Positions 1-4,591 of a stretch of DNA of 8,309 nt are shown piece after piece. This DNA is from Planctomycetota bacterium (GTDB lineage Bacteria > Planctomycetota > Planctomycetia > Pirellulales > S012-138), in assembly GCA_026982835.1 (NCBI GenBank), contig JALSGI010000865.1:1-8309 (forward strand), read 5' to 3'. Position numbers and translations under genes: made by a program. The stretch's first letter is position 1. Each line of letters starts with the position of its first letter. The notes under the pieces are model-generated. The model ran no database searches, was not told the origin of the DNA, and saw nothing but the letters and a program-made list of their open reading frames with translations.

Positions 1-325
1 GCCAGTGCTCCAGCCACTGGCTGCGGGCCTGGGTCAGTTGGTTCACCGCCTGCTCCAGCGCCGGCAGCAGGGTTTGCAGCCGCTGGTTCAGTTGGGCCTG
101 GACCTCTTGCTGCACCTGCTGCTGAAACTGCTGCTGGAGTTCCCGGCGCACCTGGGCTTCCAGTTGGGCGCGTTGGGCCTGGGCCTGTTGCTGGGCCTGG
201 AGGAGGATCTGGCGGGCCTGGTTGCGCACCTGTTCCAGGTATTTCTCGGCCCGCCGGTTCAGGTCCTCCAAGTTGAACGGGCGAGCCGCTTGGGCTTGCG
301 CTTCGTCTTTTCGGATCAAGGGCAT
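1..325 (-). CDS. fliH: FliH-like flagellar export ATPase regulator, N-terminal 108 residues (cut by window edge)
   Basis: Partial gene; the reading frame is open from an ATG at 323-325 to the left edge, giving 108 residues. FliH binds the FliI ATPase at the cytoplasmic face of the flagellar export gate through a long coiled coil. The sequence starts MPLIRKDEAQ. Residues 20-108 form one continuous predicted helix extremely rich in Gln (29 of 108), with QAQQQAQAQ at 43-51 and QQQFQQQVQQ at 64-73. It ends in LTQARSQWLEHW, resembling the segment before the conserved C-terminal domain in FliH, SctL and V-ATPase subunit E proteins. Position supports the call, since fliH normally follows fliG. No clear Shine-Dalgarno precedes the ATG. 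The C-terminal FliI-binding domain is outside the window, so the name rests on coiled-coil character plus synteny. Confidence 0.8.
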   Translation of the reverse strand, partial: MPLIRKDEAQAQAARPFNLEDLNRRAEKYLEQVRNQARQILLQAQQQAQAQRAQLEAQVRRELQQQFQQQVQQEVQAQLNQRLQTLLPALEQAVNQLTQARSQWLEHW

Positions 326-371
326 GGCGGATCGCGGTGTGGGTTGGATGGTGTTGGATTCGTCTGGCGAG

Positions 372-396
372 CCGCATGCGGGAGCATGCGGTTTTT
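372..396 (+). terminator. Perfect 8-bp hairpin followed by T5, terminator-like on the plus strand
   Basis: CCGCATGC (372-379), loop GGGA (380-383), GCATGCGG (384-391), then TTTTT (392-396). Stem and T-run match an intrinsic terminator, but only for transcription on the plus strand, antisense to the flagellar operon. On the minus strand the hairpin is followed by GC-rich sequence. As plus-strand RNA the loop is a GNRA tetraloop. It may simply be one member of the local palindrome family. Confidence 0.45.
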
Positions 397-428
397 CACA
401 AAACGAGCAAGTGTCGCTGTTTTTGCAA

Positions 429-453
429 CCGGGAGCTTACGTGCCCGGCTCGC
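429..453 (-). repeat. 25-bp palindromic repeat, copy A
   Basis: Identical over 25 bp to 758-782. On the plus strand it begins CCGGGAGC and ends CGGCTCGC. It holds a 5-bp stem, CCGGG (429-433) with CCCGG (444-448), around a 10-nt loop. Read on the minus strand it starts GCGAGCCGGGCACGT, which resembles the hairpin at 8243-8262. Confidence 0.75.
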
Positions 454-503
454 AGTTGGTTGTGTCAATGTTTTTCGGTGTGGCCAGCATTTCTCTGCTT
501 CTT

Positions 504-530
504 CGGCTCGGCGGGAGCCTCGCCCTCCCG
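504..530. repeat. Hairpin repeat CGGGAG / CTCCCG
   Basis: CGGGAG (512-517) pairs perfectly with CTCCCG (525-530) around the loop CCTCGCC. It is preceded by CGGCTCGG (504-511), close to the CGGCTCGC word of the 25-bp repeats. It resembles short palindromes I associate with planctomycete intergenic regions, which is a recollection and not a search result. No T-run follows on either strand. Confidence 0.5.
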
Positions 531-581
531 TGTGTCGTGTTTGCGTTTCTTCTTGCCCTGGAGCGGCAGCTTCCTCACGAG

Positions 582-601
582 GCCAGCCTCCTGGCGAGCC
601 G
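582..601 (+). repeat. Small hairpin overlapping a TGGCGAGCCG word
   Basis: GCCAG (582-586), loop CCTC, CTGGC (591-595). The right arm overlaps CTGGCGAGCCG (591-601), an 11-bp exact match to 364-374 just before the terminator-like hairpin. This makes it a likely partial member of the same repeat family. Confidence 0.4.
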
Positions 602-640
602 TAGGTTTACCGTGCACGTCGTTTTGCACAAGCACGCTTT

Positions 641-665
641 ATTCCTGCCGGGTGCGGAAGCACCC
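641..665. repeat. 24-bp hairpin repeat, copy 1
   Basis: Positions 641-664 match 698-721 at 22 of 24 bases; both begin ATTCCTG and end GGTGCGGAAGCACC. The end is a hairpin: GGGTGC (650-655), GGAA loop, GCACCC (660-665). GGAA is a GNRA tetraloop if the plus strand is transcribed. Between the two copies lies a further direct repeat, CGCAAGCCGC at 668-677 and 682-691. Confidence 0.65.
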
Positions 666-697
666 TGCGCAAGCCGCCGGTCGCAAGCCGCACGCCG

Positions 698-722
698 ATT
701 CCTGACTGGTGCGGAAGCACCA
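698..722. repeat. 24-bp hairpin repeat, copy 2
   Basis: Second copy of the element at 641-664, starting 57 bp after the first. The stem is TGGTGC (707-712) with GCACCA (717-722) around the same GGAA loop. The stem changed at one pair (G-C in copy 1, T-A here) on both sides, so pairing is kept. That is a compensatory difference, although from only one pair. Confidence 0.65.
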
Positions 723-757
723 CCTCATCCCCCCAAGCCTTCACGCCCCCACCGCCT

Positions 758-784
758 CCGGGAGCTTACGTGCCCGGCTCGCCA
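758..784 (-). repeat. 25-bp palindromic repeat, copy B
   Basis: Positions 758-782 are identical to 429-453. The stem is CCGGG (758-762) with CCCGG (773-777). The end at 775-784 is the exact reverse complement of the TGGCGAGCCG word at 365-374 and 592-601. The identity stops sharply at both ends, suggesting a discrete element. Confidence 0.75.
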
Positions 785-791
785 ATTTATC

Positions 792-813
792 GCCGCACTA
801 CGCCTCGTGCGGC
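792..813 (-). other. Perfect 7-bp hairpin abutting the fliG stop codon
   Basis: GCCGCAC (792-798) and GTGCGGC (807-813) pair around an 8-nt loop, directly after the fliG stop on the minus strand. The following minus-strand bases are GATAAATTGG, with no T-run, so it is a weak candidate for termination. It could instead protect the 3' end of the flgC-fliG message or partly attenuate fliH. Confidence 0.4.
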
Positions 814-1851
814 CTACGCCGCTTGCAGCTGGGGCAGTTGGTCCAGCTGCAGGTGTCCCTGGGCCTCCAGCTCCAGGGCCAGTTGCACCAGCTGCTGCTT
901 GGCCCGGCGGATGTCCTCCAGTTGCAGCGGGCCGGGGTCCTGCCACCGGCGGCGCAGTTGGGCTTGTTGTTCCGAGGGCAGGTAAGCCAGGAAGCGTTCG
1001 GCCAGTCCGGGTGGCACATCCAGCAGGGCCAAGGCCAGCAGCTCCTGGCCTGCTGCGGCTGCCAGCTTCCGTCCCGGCTCGGCGGGGAGAAAGCCCAGTT
1101 GCTCAAACTGCAGCTCGCGGCGGGGGAACTGGCGAGCCACCTGGGGATGGTAGCGGCGGAAGTTTTCCAACAGCGTGTATTCGGTTTTGCGCGGGGCGGC
1201 TTGCAGCACGCGAGCCACCAGCTCCGTACCGGTCAGCGGGCGGTGGTGCTCGATTCCCGGGGCGGCCTGGAGCCGGTGGCACAGCCCTTGTTCCACGGCC
1301 CGAAGCACCTCCGGGTCGATCTGTTCCAGGCGAGCCATCCGCCGCAGCACATCGGCCTGGAGGCGGTCGGAGAAGTGGGCCAGCACTTCCGCGGCATGTT
1401 CCGGTGGCAGGTGGGCCAGCACCAGGGCGATCGTCTGCGGTCGCTCCTGTTGCAGGGCCGCAGCCAGTTGCCGGGCATCCACCTGGGCCAGCGTGGCCAG
1501 GGGGGCCGCGGGAGCTTCTGGGGCCGGGGCCGAAGGGGGACCGGACGCGGCCGCCGAGGTGGGTGCCCCCGCAGAAGGCGGCTGCCCGGCCGAGGACGGT
1601 GCGCTTAGCTCCAATGAGACGCCTGCGGATGCTTCGCCTCGGGGCGCCGCTTCCGGGTGGTGCCAGCGATGGACGAACTGCTCGATCACCGCGGCTTGTT
1701 CCCGCGGATCGACCCGGTCCAGCTCCATCAATCCACGGCGGATCAGCTCCGCCTCCTGCGGCTGGAGCCGATCCAGCAGGCGGTCCACCGTTTCGGCATC
1801 CAGGGCCGAAAGCAGCACGGCGGCTTTTCGCAAGGGACCAGTTGGATTCAT
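814..1851 (-). CDS. fliG: FliG-like flagellar switch/rotor protein, divergent
   Basis: FliG sits on the cytoplasmic face of the MS-ring, links FliF to FliM and receives torque from the MotA stator. At 345 residues it is close to the usual 330-345. The N-terminal domain is about 5-62 (RKAAVLLSALDAE). A Pro/Ala/Ser linker at about 65-120 is unusually long. The middle domain is about 121-195 with ERPQ at 136-139 in place of the EHPQ motif. The C-terminal domain starts near 207 (TGTELVARVLQAAPRKTE). The ARM-C end (GPLQLEDIRRAKQQLVQLALELEAQG, about 307-332) is FliG-like, but the torque-helix charges are replaced. Synteny with fliF and fliH is strong. It starts at an ATG 40 bp after fliF, with no clear Shine-Dalgarno. 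Identity is solid from architecture and position; normal motor function is uncertain. Confidence 0.9.
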   Translation of the reverse strand: MNPTGPLRKAAVLLSALDAETVDRLLDRLQPQEAELIRRGLMELDRVDPREQAAVIEQFVHRWHHPEAAPRGEASAGVSLELSAPSSAGQPPSAGAPTSAAASGPPSAPAPEAPAAPLATLAQVDARQLAAALQQERPQTIALVLAHLPPEHAAEVLAHFSDRLQADVLRRMARLEQIDPEVLRAVEQGLCHRLQAAPGIEHHRPLTGTELVARVLQAAPRKTEYTLLENFRRYHPQVARQFPRRELQFEQLGFLPAEPGRKLAAAAGQELLALALLDVPPGLAERFLAYLPSEQQAQLRRRWQDPGPLQLEDIRRAKQQLVQLALELEAQGHLQLDQLPQLQAA

Positions 1852-1861
1852 AGGCAGTTTG

Positions 1862-1883
1862 GCCGGCGGGTTGGGAGGCCGGC
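1862..1883 (-). promoter_or_regulatory. Inverted and direct repeat in the fliF-fliG gap
   Basis: GCCGGC at 1862-1867 and 1878-1883 can form a 6-bp stem with a 10-nt loop. The longer word GCCGGCGGGT is also a 10-bp direct repeat (1862-1871 and 1878-1887). It lies in the 40-bp gap just before the fliG start, where a Shine-Dalgarno would be expected and none is seen. It could modulate fliG translation relative to fliF; this is inference. Confidence 0.3.
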
Positions 1884-1891
1884 GGGTAGCA

Positions 1892-3559
1892 TCAGGAGCT
1901 CAACGCGTTGGCGATCCAGCCCTTGAGGATCGAGGCGGCGGTGTCCGGGTCGCTGCGGACCATCTCTACCAGTTGGTCGCGGAGGGTGGCCGGTTTTTCC
2001 CAGCCGGGCTTTTCGCCCTTGGCTGCGCTTGGTTCGGCCTCCTTGTCGGCCGGGGCGGTTTCGGCTTGGGAAGCGGCTGTGGTCGCCGGTTCGGGCATGG
2101 GTGCTTCCGGCACGGGCCGCATCAGCTTCCTCAGCATCAGCAGCCCCACCACCGAAAGCCCCAGCAGCCCCAACGTGCTCCAGTAACGCCCCAGCCAGCC
2201 CAACGCCTGGTCGGTGAAGGCGATCTGGGGCAGCGACTCTTGCGGCACGGCCGAGAACGAGGTCACTCGCACCAGCGATTCCACGTCGCTTCCGTCCGTG
2301 GGAGGAGGGAGCAGCATGGCCACGTGCTTGCGGATCTTTTCCAGCTCTTGTTGCTCGATTTGTTGCAGTTCGGTGGGATCGGGCTTGGCTGCCGGGTCGG
2401 CAGCCTTGTCCGGGTTGAGCTTACGCCAGATTTGCTCGAAATAGGTGCTGGGCACGCCCACGGCCACGCTCACCCGGCGCGGGGTGAGCCCGATGTGGCG
2501 GATTTCGCTTACCGAGTGGGCCGGCAGCGTGCTCTCTTCCCGCATGGTCTGCTCTTGCTCGCTGGAGCTGGAGCGGGCCGTGGCCGAAAGCTGGGCCGCC
2601 TGGTTGGCTCCGCCTTGGGCCACCAGTCCCGGACGCCCGCCGGGGCTGCCCGTGCTGGAGCGGTTGGTGAGCGTCTGCTCGCGGAGGGCCAGTTGCCCCC
2701 CGTTTTTGTTGTCGTAACGCACGTCCCGCTTGGAGCCTTCCACCTCGGGGTTCAGTTCCACATGCGCGCTGACGGTCACGCCGGGCACATACTGCAAGGC
2801 ACGCCGGATGTTCTGTTCAATGAGCTTTTGATGGGCCCGCATGACGCTGAGGTACTTGTGCTCGGTTCCGGAGCCGGTTGGATCGTCGCCGCTGCCGGCA
2901 TAGACGCGGCCGCTTAGATCGGCCACGGTGACGTTTTCCGGCTTCAGGCCCACGATGGCCGAGGCAACCAGGTGCTTGATCATCCGCGCCCGCTCCGGGT
3001 CCAGCTGGTGCCCCAGGGCCGGCTTGACGCTCACCGAGGCGGTGGCCACCACCTGGCGGGACAGCCCGCTTTTGCGCTGCACGTCGTAGTGCACGGCGGC
3101 GTTCTCGATGCCCGGCATGGAGCGGATGATAAAGGCCAGCTCCTTTTGCTTGGCGTTGCGGAGGAGTTCTTCGCGTTTTTGCGGGCTGACAAAGGGCCCC
3201 TGCTCGGCCAGCGCCTTGTCCAGGTAGGTGTGAAAATCCGGCGGGATGGCCCCGGCGTCGGCCATCGCCCCCACGTACAGGGCTTCCTGCCCGCGAGGCA
3301 CGCGGATGCGATTCCCCTCGATTACCGCTCCGGTGAGCCCGGCCTTGGCAAACGCCGCTTCGATGGCGGCCAATTCTCCGGCCGTAAAGGGGCGCCCGCC
3401 CAGCAGGTAGCTGTCGGCCTGTTCGATCTGCTGGGTGAACAAAAAGCCCAGGCTCACCACCACCACGGCCGCCAGCAGCACGGCCAGCAGGCGCGCCCCG
3501 GCCGAAAGCGAAAGATAAAACTCCCGCAGTTGCTGAAAACCTTGCAGTGCCAGTTCCAT
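1892..3559 (-). CDS. fliF: FliF, flagellar MS-ring protein
   Basis: FliF oligomerises in the inner membrane to form the MS-ring, the base on which rod, export gate and C-ring assemble. The product has 555 residues, the usual size. The first transmembrane helix is about 24-41. The YscJ/FliF ring-building region spans about 45-220, with SMPGIENAAVHYDV at 147-160 and HLVASAIVGLKPENVTV at 196-212. The FliF-specific periplasmic domain is about 235-440. The second transmembrane helix is about 462-479, followed by an acidic, Ala/Pro-rich cytoplasmic tail. The last 30 residues (LRDQLVEMVRSDPDTAASI, then LKGWIAN) match the FliG-binding helix of the family, with the usual Pro and Trp. The start is an ATG with GGGAG 5 nt upstream, 23 bp after fliE, so the genes are tightly linked. 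Confidence 0.97.
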   Translation of the reverse strand: MELALQGFQQLREFYLSLSAGARLLAVLLAAVVVVSLGFLFTQQIEQADSYLLGGRPFTAGELAAIEAAFAKAGLTGAVIEGNRIRVPRGQEALYVGAMADAGAIPPDFHTYLDKALAEQGPFVSPQKREELLRNAKQKELAFIIRSMPGIENAAVHYDVQRKSGLSRQVVATASVSVKPALGHQLDPERARMIKHLVASAIVGLKPENVTVADLSGRVYAGSGDDPTGSGTEHKYLSVMRAHQKLIEQNIRRALQYVPGVTVSAHVELNPEVEGSKRDVRYDNKNGGQLALREQTLTNRSSTGSPGGRPGLVAQGGANQAAQLSATARSSSSEQEQTMREESTLPAHSVSEIRHIGLTPRRVSVAVGVPSTYFEQIWRKLNPDKAADPAAKPDPTELQQIEQQELEKIRKHVAMLLPPPTDGSDVESLVRVTSFSAVPQESLPQIAFTDQALGWLGRYWSTLGLLGLSVVGLLMLRKLMRPVPEAPMPEPATTAASQAETAPADKEAEPSAAKGEKPGWEKPATLRDQLVEMVRSDPDTAASILKGWIANALSS

Positions 3560-3582
3560 GCCGGCTCCCTAGTTGCGGGGGG

Positions 3583-3894
3583 TTACACCTGGATGTTCTT
3601 CACCTCGTTATAGGCCTGCACGATCTTGTTGCGGATTTGCAACATCATGCGGAACGCCAGGTCCGCCTTTTGTACGGCGGTGAGCACTTCGGCCGGGGAG
3701 ATCGGCTCGCCGGTCATCAGGGCCTCGACCGCCCGATCCGCTTCCTGCTGCATAGAGTTCACCTGCTGGATCGAATCCAGCAACAGGTCCTTGAACGAAG
3801 TTCCCTGAGGGCCGCCGGCGCTGGGCGGGCCCGGAGGCCCGGGGGGCAGGGGCACCTGGGGCCCAACGCCCGGGGGAAGCAGCGGTCCGTTCAT
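3583..3894 (-). CDS. fliE: FliE, flagellar hook-basal body adaptor
   Basis: FliE joins the MS-ring to the proximal rod and is needed for early export. The product has 103 residues, normal for the family. Residues 1-30 are Pro/Gly-rich and probably disordered. The helical part starts at about 32 with TSFKDLLLDSIQQVNSMQQE, which matches the family pattern of a helix ending in a short V-N-x-x-Q-x-x-A/E segment. It continues with PAEVLTAVQKADLAFRMMLQ at about 66-85 and IRNKIVQAYNEVKNIQV at the C-terminus, the most conserved FliE signature. The ATG has GAGGA about 7 nt upstream. It lies 57 bp downstream of flgC and 23 bp upstream of fliF, the usual order. Confidence 0.97.
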   Translation of the reverse strand: MNGPLLPPGVGPQVPLPPGPPGPPSAGGPQGTSFKDLLLDSIQQVNSMQQEADRAVEALMTGEPISPAEVLTAVQKADLAFRMMLQIRNKIVQAYNEVKNIQV

Positions 3895-3951
3895 GGCCGG
3901 TTCCTCGTGTTGGCGGCGGGTTCTCGTTTACCAAGGCCGCGCCGGGGGGGC

Positions 3952-4374
3952 TTAGACCAGGATGCGCAGCGTCTGCTGGGCCAGGTCGCGGCTGATCTCC
4001 ATCACGCCCACGTTGGCCTCGTAGGCCCGCGTGGCTTCCAGGGCGTCCACAAACTCCACCGTCAGGTCGATGTTGGGATAGGCTACGTAGCCTTGTCGGG
4101 GTCCTTCCTTGACCGCATCGGGGTGGTTCGGCTCGTAGCGCCATAGCGGCTCCACCTCCGCGGTGCGCACGGCGGCCACGGTCACGCCGGCGGCGCCTTC
4201 GGGAGCGGCCGGCACCGGGCGAGTCTCGAACACCACGAAGCGGGGCTGATACGGCCGGGGGTTCCCCTGTTCGTCCCGCGTGGTGGACACGTTGGCGATG
4301 TTGCTGGAGATGGCGTTGAGCCGTACCCGCTGGGCCTCCATGCCGCTTAGGCTGATATCGAACGCCGCAAACAT
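3952..4374 (-). CDS. flgC: FlgC, flagellar proximal rod protein
   Basis: FlgC builds the proximal rod above the MS-ring. The product is 140 residues, as usual. It shows the rod-protein N-terminal motif NAISSNIANVSTT (20-32), the segment PYQPRFVVFE, and the family signature YPNIDLTVEFVDALEATRAY followed by EAN, ending in a helical LAQQTLRILV. N- and C-terminal helices pair in assembled rods. The frame is open a further 46 codons upstream, but the ATG at 4374 gives the canonical N-terminus MFAAFDISLSGMEAQR and has a strong AAGGAGGG 7 nt upstream, so the longer start is rejected. It appears to be the first gene of the flagellar operon, since the flgB expected before it is not here. Confidence 0.96.
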   Translation of the reverse strand: MFAAFDISLSGMEAQRVRLNAISSNIANVSTTRDEQGNPRPYQPRFVVFETRPVPAAPEGAAGVTVAAVRTAEVEPLWRYEPNHPDAVKEGPRQGYVAYPNIDLTVEFVDALEATRAYEANVGVMEISRDLAQQTLRILV

Positions 4375-4381
4375 GGCCGGA

Positions 4382-4389
4382 CCCTCCTT
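4382..4389 (-). promoter_or_regulatory. Strong Shine-Dalgarno deciding the flgC start
   Basis: On the minus strand AAGGAGGG lies 7 nt before the ATG at 4372-4374. It is the best ribosome-binding site in the window and selects the 140-residue FlgC over the 46-residue longer frame. Confidence 0.8.
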
Positions 4390-4415
4390 CGGCCGGAATA
4401 CCCAAGGGGCAAAAC

Positions 4416-4425
4416 GAACCGGTTC
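4416..4425. promoter_or_regulatory. 10-bp palindrome in the flgC leader
   Basis: GAACCGGTTC is a perfect palindrome between the candidate promoter and the flgC start. It could be a half of an operator or chance; no second copy was noticed in the leader. Confidence 0.2.
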
Positions 4426-4471
4426 CCCTGGCCCGGCACGCTCCGCGTCCAGGCAGGGAAAAGCCCCGGCG

Positions 4472-4500
4472 ATATAGAGAAATCCCGCCCTCCGGTGCAA
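4472..4500 (-). promoter_or_regulatory. Candidate sigma-70-type promoter for the flgC operon
   Basis: On the minus strand TTGCAC (4500-4495) is followed after 18 nt by TATATC in an AT-rich patch (TCTCTATATC) within an otherwise GC-rich spacer. Matches to the -35 and -10 consensus are moderate (3/6 and 4/6). The location, about 100 bp before flgC and after the stop of the upstream gene, is right for an operon promoter. No sigma-28 or correctly spaced sigma-54 element is seen. Confidence 0.4.
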
Positions 4501-4513
4501 CATCAGCCACACT

Positions 4514-4532
4514 GCCTGCTGGCAGTGCAGGC
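4514..4532. other. Hairpin between the regulator gene and the flgC promoter
   Basis: GCCTGC (4514-4519) pairs with GCAGGC (4527-4532) around TGGCAGT. An alternative stem, CTGCC with GGCAG, overlaps it. It lies just upstream of the candidate -35 box and downstream of the regulator stop. No T-run follows, so it is a poor intrinsic terminator. An operator role for the adjacent regulator is possible but unsupported. Confidence 0.3.
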
Positions 4533-4591
4533 GGCCGGGGGAACAGCAGCGGTCTGTCCCTCGCCTGCCCTGGGCTGGAAAGCGGCCTGGG

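Larger units (their letters stand above)
326..813. other. 488-bp non-coding gap between fliG and fliH, filled with small palindromes
   Basis: No frame on either strand gives a recognisable protein, and open frames crossing it are shadows of neighbouring genes. It interrupts an operon whose other intergenic gaps here are 23 to 57 bp. It holds at least eight hairpins: 372-391, 429-448, 512-530, 582-595, 650-665, 707-722, 758-777 and 792-813. These include two repeat pairs. The word TGGCGAGCCG occurs at 365-374 and 592-601 on the plus strand and at 775-784 on the minus strand, with a shortened minus copy at 446-453. The stretch looks like a cluster of small dispersed palindromic repeats inserted in the operon. 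It could also carry a separate fliH promoter, but I found no convincing one. Confidence 0.7.

Noticed and set aside
641..722. CRISPR array made of the spaced palindromes
   Set aside because: Only two imperfect copies; the other palindromes nearby are different, spacing is irregular and no cas gene is present.
326..813. Insertion sequence or integron in the fliG-fliH gap
   Set aside because: No transposase frame, no terminal inverted repeats enclosing the whole gap and no target-site duplication were found; only short separate palindromes.
222..1853. 543-residue open frame on the plus strand, and similar frames at 709-1608 and 1175-2917
   Set aside because: They run antisense to fliG and fliF, are low-complexity (Ala, Gly, Pro, Arg) and show no family motif. 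They are a by-product of high GC content.
4490..4510. Sigma-54-like promoter TGGC...TTGCA upstream of flgC
   Set aside because: On the minus strand the GG and GC elements are separated by 8 nt, where sigma-54 needs 10. The spacing is strict, so it is not called.
4374..4512. 46-residue N-terminal extension of FlgC
   Set aside because: The extension is not FlgC-like and includes the candidate promoter. The internal ATG has a strong Shine-Dalgarno and gives the canonical N-terminus.
4375..4591. Remnant of flgB before flgC
   Set aside because: No rod-protein motif such as the N-terminal N-x-A-N pattern is readable in any minus-strand frame of this spacer.
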